DNA from: CAZCEC01 sp964497615
Lineage (GTDB): Bacteria > Chloroflexota > Anaerolineae > Anaerolineales > UBA6663
NCBI GenBank assembly: GCA_964497615.1
Contig: CAZCEC010000114.1
Coordinates: forward strand, 1 to 15,034
DNA length: 15,034 nt
Direction: 5' to 3'
Every line of letters starts with the position of its first letter. The first letter of the stretch is position 1. Shown one piece after another: positions 1 to 7,273 of the stretch. The notes below the pieces were generated by a model. It had not been told where the DNA came from. It saw only the letters and a list, made by a program, of their open reading frames with translations, and did no database searches. A program made the position numbers and the translations under genes.

Positions 1-2
1 AG

Positions 3-2528
3 GGAATCCACCCTGGTCGTAAGGCCAGGAGATGCGCCCTGACCGACCATAACAAAACAACGATCGGTATCGCGGTCGCCGAATACCTGAGAACCGCACT
101 CGTGCGCCGCGGCAGCCGGCACGGCCCCTACCCTGCGCTGGTGGTCGGACCCGGCATTGTCACCGGCAAGGAGAACTGGCCCAAGGAAATCCCGGAAGTC
201 ATCCCCAACGCCACGTCGCGAGTGATCACACTCGGCGCGCGTCCGCTGCCGAAGCCCGCGCGCATTTTAGCCTGGCTGCGGACACAGAGCATCGTGCTGG
301 ATGAAGCGCAGTTCGCCGGCCTGAACATGACACAGTGCCTGGATGCCATCCGCGACGCGGCGGCACGTCAGGATCACGCGGTCGACGACCAGCGGGCAGC
401 CGCGCTGCGCCAGGCGCTGGAGCGCGCCGGGCGCCAGCTGCCGGTTCATAGCAGGGGCACGCCTGCACCCAACCTGCTCAACGGCCGCATCGGCGGCTTT
501 GCCTGGTTGGGGCTGGACGTGCCCCGCGACGAGAACAGCGCCCGCGACCTGGCCGGCGCCTACAGCCTGGCTCAGTTCATCGCCGAGTATCAGGCCGGGG
601 AACTCCCGGAACAGACCTTCGCGGTGCTGTCGTTTGAAACTGCCAAGCTCGGGCCCGGCCGCGTGCCGGCCATGACGGCGCGCTGGGTGCGGCTATTGCG
701 CCAGGACGAGACGGGGGAGAACGAGTGGGAAGAGCTCGTGCAGGTCTGCGCGTGCCCGGTCTGTGGCGCGGTCGTGGCCGAGCGCTATGACCCCAACGAC
801 GGCCGGCCACTCCAGCCCATCATGCCCGACCAGGCCGAAGCCTGGATCGGCCAGCGCCGCCGGTTCTGCCAGGCGCCGCTGACTTACTTCAACCCGCGCA
901 CCGGCCAGCATGAGCCGGGCAAGTGGGTCTGGGATCCCGAGCGCGGCAGGCACGTCGTGCGGCAGCGGGACGAAGCTGACAACCCCTACGTCTGCGGCTC
1001 GCCCCTCTTCGAGAACAGCGCCCTGCGGCGCGAGGCAGCCGCGCGCTACGCCTTGAAGAAGGCGCGCCGCTTCTTCGGCCTGACGCTGTATGACGAGCTG
1101 CACAAGGCCAAGTCCAAAGGCACGGGCGTGGGCTGGGCGCTGACTGCCATCAGCCAGGCGTCACGCTTCACGCTCGGGCTGACGGGCACGCTCTATGGCG
1201 GACCCAGCACGTCTATCTTCTGGCTGCTCTACCGGATGGCGGGCGAAGTGCGGCAGGAGTTCGGATTCAACGACGAGCGCCGCTGGGCCGAGCGCTTCGG
1301 CCTGCTCAAGACGACGTTCTACGTCAATCCCGACGCCGAGCTCAGCGACGACGGCGCCTACACCGGCACGCGGTTTTTCGAGACGATCAGCGAGAAACCC
1401 GGCATCTCCCCCTCTATCGTGGGCCTCGGCCTCAAGTATTGCACCTTCAGCAGCCTGAAGGACATCGGCCTGCCGCTCCCACCCTACAGCGAGGAGATCG
1501 TCCGCCTGCCGCTGACGGACGCGATGCAGGATCAGATAGTCGAGGCCGATGGCAGCGGCAGCCCGCCGCAAGGGTTGCTGCTCTGGGCGCTGGAGGAGCA
1601 GAAGACGGAGACTGGTAAAGGTGCGATCAGCGTCTGGCTCAACACCGCCTTCAACCGGCCCGACGCCATGTTCCGCCCGGAGACCGTGACCTTCAACCGC
1701 CGGCTGGAGGGGCGGGGGCGCTTCGCCGTGCGTCGGCGCGAGACGGTGCTGGAGCTCGATCCCGTCGTGGGCGACGGCGAGTTGCTGCCCAAGGAAGAAT
1801 GGCTGGTGAAGACCTGCCAGCGCGAGCGGTCGCTCGGCCGCAAGGTGCTGGTCTATGTGCGCCAGACCGGGGAGCGCGACATCCAGCCGCGGCTAGCGGA
1901 AGTGCTGGGCGCCCACCGGCTCCGGACCGGCATCCTGCGGCCATCGCTTGCCCCGGCCAAGCGCGCCTCGTGGATGAAAGCTCATGCCGACCGCTTCGAC
2001 GTGCTGCTGTGCAACGCCCGGCTGGTGGAGACCGGGCTGAACCTGACCATGTTCGCTAGCGCCATCTTCGCCGAGATGGAGTTTAGCCTTTACGTGACGT
2101 GGCAGGCCATGCGCAGGCTTTACCGTCCCGGTGCGCCGCTGCCCGTGAAGATCTACTTCCCCGTCTACGAAGACACCCTGGAAGAGCACGCCCTCGACCT
2201 CATCGGCGCCAAGATGCTGGCCGCGATGACGCTATACGGAGATGAGATCTCCGGCGCGCTGGTCGAAGAAGGAGACGACGGCGACCTGATGAGCGACCTG
2301 GTTCGCAAGGCGCTGGGCACGCTGTCCGTCGGCCGGGCCGAAGGCATCTTCTCGCTCGGCAGCGATCAGCTCGTCACCGACTCTCCAATGGGCTCGCCCA
2401 CGGCGATCAGCCCGCACCTCGTCACCCTGGCCGACTTGATGGCCCGCCGGCGCGAGATCATCCGCGCCAGCCGCGCGCGGAATCGGACCACGCAACCGGA
2501 CCCGCAGGGCCAGATGAGCCTGTTCTAG
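3..2528 (+). CDS. SNF2/DEAD-like helicase, 5' end outside window
   Basis: Large helicase-like ATPase of the type found on integrative elements and plasmids. The frame is open to the left edge of the window, and residues before the GTG at 102 (TTIGIAVAEYL) still look like helicase, so the true start lies upstream; 102 is only the first in-window start codon. Numbering from 102: motif Ia-like ALVVGPG at 12-18; a DEAQ at 67-70; a Cys cluster CACPVCG at 216-222 with further Cys at 256 and 298, probably a zinc ribbon inserted in the first RecA lobe; DELH Walker B (motif II) at 331-334; LTGT motif III at 360-363. The second lobe has KVLVYVRQ, ETGLNL (motif V) and WQAMRRLYRPG (motif VI). The usual motif I just upstream reads TDHNKTT and lacks the GxGK glycines. 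The C-terminus is QMSLF, a clamp-binding-like peptide. Role in element DNA processing is inference; substrate unknown. Confidence 0.85.
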   Translation, partial: GIHPGRKARRCALTDHNKTTIGIAVAEYLRTALVRRGSRHGPYPALVVGPGIVTGKENWPKEIPEVIPNATSRVITLGARPLPKPARILAWLRTQSIVLDEAQFAGLNMTQCLDAIRDAAARQDHAVDDQRAAALRQALERAGRQLPVHSRGTPAPNLLNGRIGGFAWLGLDVPRDENSARDLAGAYSLAQFIAEYQAGELPEQTFAVLSFETAKLGPGRVPAMTARWVRLLRQDETGENEWEELVQVCACPVCGAVVAERYDPNDGRPLQPIMPDQAEAWIGQRRRFCQAPLTYFNPRTGQHEPGKWVWDPERGRHVVRQRDEADNPYVCGSPLFENSALRREAAARYALKKARRFFGLTLYDELHKAKSKGTGVGWALTAISQASRFTLGLTGTLYGGPSTSIFWLLYRMAGEVRQEFGFNDERRWAERFGLLKTTFYVNPDAELSDDGAYTGTRFFETISEKPGISPSIVGLGLKYCTFSSLKDIGLPLPPYSEEIVRLPLTDAMQDQIVEADGSGSPPQGLLLWALEEQKTETGKGAISVWLNTAFNRPDAMFRPETVTFNRRLEGRGRFAVRRRETVLELDPVVGDGELLPKEEWLVKTCQRERSLGRKVLVYVRQTGERDIQPRLAEVLGAHRLRTGILRPSLAPAKRASWMKAHADRFDVLLCNARLVETGLNLTMFASAIFAEMEFSLYVTWQAMRRLYRPGAPLPVKIYFPVYEDTLEEHALDLIGAKMLAAMTLYGDEISGALVEEGDDGDLMSDLVRKALGTLSVGRAEGIFSLGSDQLVTDSPMGSPTAISPHLVTLADLMARRREIIRASRARNRTTQPDPQGQMSLF

Positions 2529-2556
2529 CCGCTCCCCTTATCACTTCACATACCGC

Positions 2557-2594
2557 AACGCGGGCAAGCCCTTGACCGGGCTTGCCCGCGTTTT
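2557..2594 (+). terminator. Intrinsic terminator after the helicase gene, in the radC leader
   Basis: A perfect 13-bp inverted repeat (left arm 2559-2571 CGCGGGCAAGCCC, right arm 2578-2590) with a 6-nt loop TTGACC is followed by TTTT at 2591-2594; two flanking AA/TT pairs extend the stem to 15 bp. It begins 30 nt after the helicase stop codon. The T run ends only 7 nt before the radC Shine-Dalgarno, so there is no room for a separate radC promoter after the hairpin. Confidence 0.85.
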
Positions 2595-2611
2595 CCGTAT
2601 CGGAGACTCCC

Positions 2612-3319
2612 ATGACCCAACTCCCCCTTCTCCTCCAAGCGCACTACGCGCCGCCACCAGCCGTCAGACGCTCTCTCCGTGACCAGCCGGCCTACCGCGT
2701 CATGCATAACAGCGGCGCGTGCAGTACGGCTGAGCTACTGGCCGTGCTCATCGGCGGAAGCCACGCCCTGGTCACCGCCCAGGCTCTGCTCGCCCGCTTC
2801 GGCTCGCTGCACGGCGTCGCCCGGGCCGTCAGCCCCGAATTGACCCAGGTCGCCGGCCTCGGTCCCGGCGCCGCCATCCGGCTGAAGGCTGCCCTGGAGA
2901 TCAGCCGACGGCTGCTAGCGCCCGAGACCGAGCGCCGGCAGATTCGCTCGCCGGCTGACGCCGCGGTCATCCTACAGCCCTTACTCATGCATCGGGACCA
3001 GGAGTATCTGTATGCGCTCTTGCTCGATACTCGCAACCGGGTGATGGGCGATCCAATCGAGGTCTATCACGGCTCGCTCAATACTTCTCTCATCCGCATC
3101 GCTGAGGTCTTTCGAGACGCCATCCGCGCCAATGCCGCCGCGCTAATCGTTTGCCACAACCATCCTTCGGGTGACGCTAGTCCGAGCCCAGAAGATGTCG
3201 CAGTGACCCGGGCAATCGTGGAGGCGGGCAAGCTCCTAGACATTGACTGCCTCGATCATATCATTTGCGCCGCGTCGCGGTTCGTTTCCATGAAAGAACG
3301 CGGCCTGGGCTTCGGGTAG
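2612..3319 (+). CDS. radC: RadC-family JAMM/MPN domain protein
   Basis: RadC/DUF2466-family protein, 235 aa, close to the family's usual 220-240. A helix-hairpin-helix-like segment (VAGLGPGAAIRL) lies near residues 80-91, and the C-terminal MPN domain carries the complete JAMM metal motif HNH-x7-S-x2-D (His182, His184, Asp195) with the expected upstream Glu in AEVFRDAI (Glu165). The start at ATG 2612 is chosen because GGAG at 2602-2605 sits 6 nt upstream; an in-frame TTG at 2582 lies inside the terminator stem and is rejected. RadC proteins were once thought to be repair factors but their biochemical role is unsettled; copies are frequent on genomic islands and plasmids next to helicases, as here. 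Expression probably depends on reading through the hairpin just before it. Confidence 0.92.
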   Translation: MTQLPLLLQAHYAPPPAVRRSLRDQPAYRVMHNSGACSTAELLAVLIGGSHALVTAQALLARFGSLHGVARAVSPELTQVAGLGPGAAIRLKAALEISRRLLAPETERRQIRSPADAAVILQPLLMHRDQEYLYALLLDTRNRVMGDPIEVYHGSLNTSLIRIAEVFRDAIRANAAALIVCHNHPSGDASPSPEDVAVTRAIVEAGKLLDIDCLDHIICAASRFVSMKERGLGFG

Positions 3320-3666
3320 GCCCGGCCAGTTCCAAGGCAACGCCTCTGACGTGGGGATTCAAGCGGCTAGCCGCAGGCAAGCGACGTCGTGCAGTGACGC
3401 TGGATTCAAATCGAACGGCTGAACCTGCGTGGCCGGCACCTCGCGCTCTCTCGCCCCTCCGGTGACCTGACCGAAGCGGTTTGGTTCAGGTCACCGGAGG
3501 CGCTCGGCGGGCGGCGCGGGTACGCCTAATTTTCGTTTAAGGACAAAGGAGCGTCGTCCCGCGTGAACTTACTCGTCTAAGCTGAGGAGGAGATGAGGAA
3601 GCCCTAGCAGAATTCTCAGATAGAGTGGGCTTCAGCGTGGGCATATCAGGGTACACGATTGCTTAC
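3320..3666. other. Gene-free stretch between radC and the XRE regulator
   Basis: About 350 nt without a convincing gene. It contains two copies of GGATTCAA (near 3354 and 3402), the 15-bp inverted repeat at 3456-3500, a GC-rich patch (3501-3525) and then an AT-richer patch (TAATTTTCGTTTAA, 3527-3540) that could carry a promoter for the following regulator. Purine-rich SD-like runs (AAAGGAG near 3545, GAGGAGGAG near 3585) lead only into 4-5 codon frames. No tRNA fold or recognisable att core could be built. This is the most likely place for an element boundary, but nothing here proves one. Confidence 0.5.
3456..3500. repeat. 15-bp perfect inverted repeat with 15-nt loop
   Basis: CCTCCGGTGACCTGA (3456-3470) is the exact reverse complement of 3486-3500. 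The loop CCGAAGCGGTTTGGT can itself form a short CCG/CGG stem. Neither side is followed by a T tract, so it is not a standard intrinsic terminator. It could be a factor-dependent stop, a protein-binding palindrome, or part of a transfer/recombination site; the sequence does not decide. Confidence 0.75.
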
Positions 3667-3981
3667 ATGAATACGACGACAACGACTACCCCCTTTCACG
3701 AGCTGGTCGACCACCATCGTAAGGCACATGGTCTCAGCTACCACCAGTTGGCAGAGCGAGCTTGGACTACGCCAAGTTTTGTGTTTCGGATATGCCGCGG
3801 CGAGGCGAAGCCGAGCTATACCGTGGTCTTACGCCTGGCGATTGCCATTGGCTTGCCACTAGAACATGTCGATGAGCTGGTCCGGGCCGCCGGGTATATC
3901 CCGCTCCTGGATCTGAATGGAACCGGCATACCGACGCCTACCCGGCGGGAGCGTGCAGGCGGTGTCAGGGACACTGGCTAG
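3667..3981 (+). CDS. XRE-family helix-turn-helix regulator, small
   Basis: A 104-aa single-domain protein. After a stretch of six Thr (residues 3-8), residues about 10-80 match the Cro/C1 (XRE) fold: HELVDHHRKAHGLSYHQLAERA, then the recognition-helix region TTPSFVFRICRGEAKPS, then YTVVLRLAIAIGLPLEHVDELV and the AAGY end typical of such domains. ATG 3667 is preferred because the HTH begins shortly after it; a GTG at 3625 in the same frame would add 14 non-conserved residues, and neither has a strong ribosome site. There is no partner toxin or phage gene next to it, so its target is unknown; it may control the adjacent mobile-type genes. Base composition is less GC-rich than the flanking genes, compatible with acquisition. 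Confidence 0.75.
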   Translation: MNTTTTTTPFHELVDHHRKAHGLSYHQLAERAWTTPSFVFRICRGEAKPSYTVVLRLAIAIGLPLEHVDELVRAAGYIPLLDLNGTGIPTPTRRERAGGVRDTG

Positions 3982-4101
3982 CAACGTCCACGTTGAGTCG
4001 CACACGGGCAATTCAAGTCCACAAAGCGTCAACATACGACCCGGCTGGTGCTCGGGGCCGACCGTTCTGCCTGCAGGTTGACCGCCGAACTTACGCGTCC
4101 C

Positions 4102-4911
4102 TTAGCGGGCTGACAGCTTTTCGAGCAGTTCCCGGCTGTGTTCTGTGCCCATGGCGACGAATTGGCCCTGCAAGTCACTCAGCACGACCGCGCCAATGAG
4201 CCGGCCGATGTCAGCCGGCTGGTGGAGCGTGCCCTGTTCGTATTGCTGGCGAACCAAGGCCTGCTGCTCGGGTCCGATCTGCTCAACGGGCGCGTCTCGG
4301 ATTTGGGCCAGCATGGCGGTGTTGGTCATGCCGGGGTACACCGTATTCATCGTCACGCCTGTGCCCGCCAATTCGGCGCTGGCGGCCACGGTGAGCCGAT
4401 CAAGCGCGGCTTTGCTGACGACGTAGGCGCTACGATTGCGAATCGCCGGCATGCCAGCCACAGCGCTCGAGACGTTGATAATGCGGCCCCAGCCTTGAGC
4501 CAGCATGGAAGGCAACACGGCCCTGAGACATTGATAGGCGCCGGCGACGTTGACTTCCAGGGCGTAACGCCATTCGGCCGGGTTGCTGCTGGCAATTGGC
4601 CCGAGTGGCATGAGGCCGGCGCCATTGACGAGGATGGCCACAGGCCCCAACTCCGCCGCAACCGACCGCAGGGCTGATCCGACTTCGCCCTCGTCGGCGA
4701 CGTCGGCGGCCAGGGGCAAGGCCCGGCCACCGAGCGAGCGGATTTCCTGCGCCACCGCCGCAACCTGGTCGGTCGAACGCGCCAGCACAGCAACCGCGGC
4801 GCCGAGCCGGGCAAGCTCAAGGCCCGCATCCCGACCAATCCCGCGGCCACCGCCAGTGACAACGGCAACCCGACCGTGTAAGGGCGCACCCAAGGCGTTG
4901 GTTTCAGTCAT
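4102..4911 (-). CDS. Short-chain dehydrogenase/reductase (SDR)
   Basis: Classical SDR of 269 aa, cytoplasmic, predicted NAD(P)-dependent oxidoreductase. Visible motifs: cofactor-binding TGGGRGIG at 19-26, AD-V at 69-71 (adenine pocket), NGAG at 96-99 (a variant of the family NNAG), catalytic Asn121, Ser148/149 in NVSSAVAG, and YVVSK with Tyr163 and Lys167. The Arg in LARS after the second strand suggests NADPH preference. The YPGMTNT segment is the usual substrate/cofactor loop. Substrate cannot be told from sequence. ATG at 4911 lies 39 nt downstream of the anti-sigma stop codon and on the same strand, so the gene is probably the third member of the sigma/anti-sigma operon. No strong Shine-Dalgarno is seen before it. 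Confidence 0.9.
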   Translation of the reverse strand: MTETNALGAPLHGRVAVVTGGGRGIGRDAGLELARLGAAVAVLARSTDQVAAVAQEIRSLGGRALPLAADVADEGEVGSALRSVAAELGPVAILVNGAGLMPLGPIASSNPAEWRYALEVNVAGAYQCLRAVLPSMLAQGWGRIINVSSAVAGMPAIRNRSAYVVSKAALDRLTVAASAELAGTGVTMNTVYPGMTNTAMLAQIRDAPVEQIGPEQQALVRQQYEQGTLHQPADIGRLIGAVVLSDLQGQFVAMGTEHSRELLEKLSAR

Positions 4912-4950
4912 CGCGTTCGAACAACGAGGGTGGCGTATGCGTGGCTCGGG

Positions 4951-5271
4951 TCAGCCAGCTGCGTTGGGCCGATCATCTTCCGCCGGCAGTTCGCCCAATG
5001 CGCTTAGCTGCGCCAACTCGCGCAGCACCTGATACTCCTCGCGGCAGACGCCGCACTGGGCCAGGTGCTGGCGCAGCATCGGCAGACGCTCGGCCACGGG
5101 CTGACCCACAAGCTCCAGATCCACGTAGTCGGAGATCTGGTCAAAGCATTCCGAGCACGAGAGCTCGTGGTCCTGGGTCTCTTGGAGCTGGCGCAGCAGC
5201 CGGCGCCAGCGCGTGATGATCGGGTCCTGGTTCATGTCGTTTGCTCGCTGCACATTAGTCGCGCCACTCAT
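4951..5271 (-). CDS. Soluble zinc-binding anti-sigma factor (ZAS/zf-HC2)
   Basis: A 106-aa protein with the anti-sigma zinc signature His69-x3-Cys73-x2-Cys76 (RQHLAQCGVC) and an upstream Cys39-x2-Cys42 pair, inside the pattern C..C....YVD.EL..........L..HL..C..C of the zf-HC2 family. No transmembrane segment follows, so it should sequester its sigma factor in the cytoplasm, which in this family often means redox or metal sensing rather than envelope sensing. It starts 7 nt after the sigma factor stop codon. ATG 5271 has a GGAGCGGGG stretch upstream; a second ATG at 5235 (MNQDP) is an alternative that would remove 12 residues outside the domain. The long open frame continuing further upstream overlaps the sigma gene and is not real. 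Confidence 0.82.
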   Translation of the reverse strand: MSGATNVQRANDMNQDPIITRWRRLLRQLQETQDHELSCSECFDQISDYVDLELVGQPVAERLPMLRQHLAQCGVCREEYQVLRELAQLSALGELPAEDDRPNAAG

Positions 5272-5278
5272 GCAATTC

Positions 5279-5950
5279 TTACCCCGCTCCGCCAAACAAA
5301 TCGAGAATGTCCGCCACCGAATAGCCCCGGGCCTCCAGGCCCGCCTTGAGCTTGCGCCGGGCGTCGTGCACCAGCTTGTAGACGGCGTTCCGGTTCGACC
5401 CCAGGTGCCGTACGACCTCGTCCAGGGGCACCTCATCAAAAACCATGGCCCGCAGCACGCGGCGCTGGCGGGGCGTCAGCTCGGCATCCATCACCTGTTG
5501 CACCAGCGCCCACACCTCCTGCTGCTGCGAGCGCTGCTCAGGTGATGGCACGGCCGGATCGCTACCGGGCAGCCAGACCGGCGCCTCGTTTTCGTCCAGC
5601 ATGTGGTCGAGCGAAACGGTTTTCCAGCGCTCACGACGCGCCGCCGTCAGGGCGATGTTGACGGCGAACTTGTAGGCCCAGGTGGTGAACTTACTCTCTG
5701 CGCGGAAGTCTCCCAGCCGGTCCAGGATGGCCAGCAACGCCTCCTGGGCACACTCCTCGGCGATCGCCTCCACCTGACTACTCGCCAGGCTGGCGCCGTG
5801 GATGCCGGATCGGCTAAGGGTGTACAGCGCCGCCCGGCGCAGCAGCGCGCGCAGATCGGCAATGGCTGCTGCTTGCTCGTCTCCCTGGCTGGCCAGATCG
5901 CGCAGCCAATCGGCGCTAGTCCGCGTGACCTGAAGGCTGTCGGTGCTCAC
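5279..5950 (-). CDS. ECF-type RNA polymerase sigma factor
   Basis: Sigma-70-family protein of 223 aa with two regions and no region 1 or 3. Region 2 spans about residues 32-110, including EECAQEALLAILDRLGDF, the -10 recognition core ESKFTTWAYKFAVNIA and the basic RRERWK end. Region 4 spans about 145-202 with LTPRQRRVLRAMVFDEVPLDEVVRHLG and the helix-turn-helix SNRNAVYKLVHDARRKLK. The 20-residue acidic/proline linker between them is typical of ECF factors. Start is GTG at 5950; GGGAG lies only 1 nt before it, so the exact start is uncertain. It is cotranscribed with the zinc anti-sigma factor downstream and is divergent from the AIF-like/folE operon, making that operon and the SDR gene natural candidates for its regulon, though I could not find a matching ECF promoter by eye. 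Confidence 0.9.
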   Translation of the reverse strand: MSTDSLQVTRTSADWLRDLASQGDEQAAAIADLRALLRRAALYTLSRSGIHGASLASSQVEAIAEECAQEALLAILDRLGDFRAESKFTTWAYKFAVNIALTAARRERWKTVSLDHMLDENEAPVWLPGSDPAVPSPEQRSQQQEVWALVQQVMDAELTPRQRRVLRAMVFDEVPLDEVVRHLGSNRNAVYKLVHDARRKLKAGLEARGYSVADILDLFGGAG

Positions 5951-5980
5951 GCTCCCGAATGTATCACATCTTTAGGCCGC

Positions 5981-6010
5981 AGCCGCGCGGGTTTTTTCCG
6001 GGGCGCGGCT
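5981..6010. repeat. Inverted repeat in the divergent promoter region
   Basis: AGCCGCGC (5981-5988) pairs with GCGCGGCT (6003-6010) around a T-rich loop GGGTTTTTTCCGGG. It lies between the divergent sigma factor and AIF-like genes, so it would be in the leader or control region of one or both. May be a regulatory hairpin or operator; no partner protein is evident. Confidence 0.5.
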
Positions 6011-6090
6011 GATGTGCCGGGTAAGAATCTCGCCTTGAAGCGCACTAAGGCTAAGGGAGTAACGTCATTTCTAATTTGAAGGAGATCGTG

Positions 6091-7272
6091 ATGCCTGACT
6101 TTAAGTACCTGATCGTGGGCGGGGGCCTGGCGGCGGATGCGGCCGTGAAAGGGATCCGCGAAGTGGACCCAAGCGGCGCCATCGGCCTGATCGGCGCAGA
6201 GCCGGACGCACCGTACAGCCGCCCGCCGCTGTCCAAGGCGCTGTGGAAGGGCAAGCCGGTGGACCGCATCTGGCGCCACACGGAGAAGCACGGGGTGGAC
6301 CTGCTGCTTGGCCGGCGCGCCGCGAGGCTGGACCCAGCCCGCCAGACCGTCCTCGACGACCGGGGCAACGAATATGGCTACCAGCGGCTGCTCCTGGCCA
6401 CCGGCGGCCGGCCACGGCAGCTCCCATTCGGCGGCGACCAGATCATTTATTACCGCACCGTAGCGGACTTCCGGCGCCTGAAGGCGCTGGCCGACAGCCG
6501 GCAGCGCTTCGCCGTCATCGGCGGCGGCTTCATCGGCGCCGAGATCGCGGCCGCGCTGGCCATGAACGGCAAGCAGGTGACCCTAATCTTCCCAGAGGGC
6601 GCCATCGGCGCGCGGGTCTTTCCCAACGCGCTGGGCGCCTTTCTCAATGACTATTATCGAGAGAAGGGCGTCGAGGTGCTCACCCGTACATCGGTCACCG
6701 ATGTCCAGCCCAATGGTGAGCGAGCGCGCGTCCACACGAGCGCGGGCGAAATAGAAGCCGATGCCGTCGTCGCGGGGATTGGCCTGCTTCCTAATGTGGA
6801 GCTGGCGCAGTCGGCCGGCCTGGCAGTCAAGGACGGCATTATCGTTGACCCGCTTTTGCGCACTTCTCAGCCTAACATTTATGCCGCGGGCGACGTGGCG
6901 GCCTTCCAGAGCCCAGCCCTGGGCAAGCGGTTGCGGTTTGAGCACGAAGACAATGCCGTGACCATGGGCAAGCAGGCCGGTCGCAACATGGCCGGCGACG
7001 AAGCCGCTTACACCCACCTGCCCTTCTTCTATTCGGACCTCTTCGACCTCGGCTATGAGGCGGTGGGTGAAGTTGACCCACGACTCGAAACGTTGGTCGA
7101 TTGGAAGGTCCCCTTCCAGGAGGGCGTCATCTACTACCATGCCGATAACGAGGTGCGCGGCGTGCTGCTGTGGAATGTGTGGGACCAGGTGGACGCTGCC
7201 CGGCAGTTGATCGCGGCTCGCCTGCCTGCCACGCCTGGCGCACTCCTGAATATGGCTAAAGTGACCGTCTGA
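6091..7272 (+). CDS. AIF-like FAD-dependent NAD(P)H oxidoreductase
   Basis: Two-dinucleotide-domain flavoprotein, 393 aa. FAD site IVGGGLAAD at 8-16, SRPPLSK at 43-49 (isoalloxazine contact seen in AIF and ferredoxin reductases), second Rossmann GGGFIGAE at 144-151 for NAD(P)H, ATGGRP at 103-108, and the distal FAD motif YAAGDVA at 264-270. The C-terminal ~90 residues (FFYSDLFDLGYEAVGEVD) resemble the AIF C-terminal domain rather than a rubredoxin or dioxygenase reductase. There is no disulfide CxxC and no signal peptide, so it is cytoplasmic. ATG 6091 is chosen for GAAGGAG 6 nt upstream; an in-frame TTG at 6076 overlaps that site. It is the first gene of a tight operon with folE (1-nt gap). 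Electron acceptor is unknown; a role in keeping a pterin, quinone or ferredoxin reduced is inference. Confidence 0.88.
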   Translation: MPDFKYLIVGGGLAADAAVKGIREVDPSGAIGLIGAEPDAPYSRPPLSKALWKGKPVDRIWRHTEKHGVDLLLGRRAARLDPARQTVLDDRGNEYGYQRLLLATGGRPRQLPFGGDQIIYYRTVADFRRLKALADSRQRFAVIGGGFIGAEIAAALAMNGKQVTLIFPEGAIGARVFPNALGAFLNDYYREKGVEVLTRTSVTDVQPNGERARVHTSAGEIEADAVVAGIGLLPNVELAQSAGLAVKDGIIVDPLLRTSQPNIYAAGDVAAFQSPALGKRLRFEHEDNAVTMGKQAGRNMAGDEAAYTHLPFFYSDLFDLGYEAVGEVDPRLETLVDWKVPFQEGVIYYHADNEVRGVLLWNVWDQVDAARQLIAARLPATPGALLNMAKVTV

Positions 7273-7273
7273 G

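Noticed and set aside
3395..3425. tRNA T-arm-like GATTCAAATCG suggesting an att site in a tRNA gene
   Set aside because: The flanking 5-nt arms do not pair on either strand and no acceptor or anticodon stem could be built.
3265..3465. 66-codon frame overlapping the radC 3' end
   Set aside because: No ribosome site, starts inside radC in another frame, and its basic Pro/Arg composition looks random; it ends inside the inverted repeat.
3982..3995. CAACGT-CC-ACGTTG palindrome just after the XRE stop codon
   Set aside because: Six-base arms are short enough to occur by chance and there is no second copy near the XRE promoter to suggest an operator.
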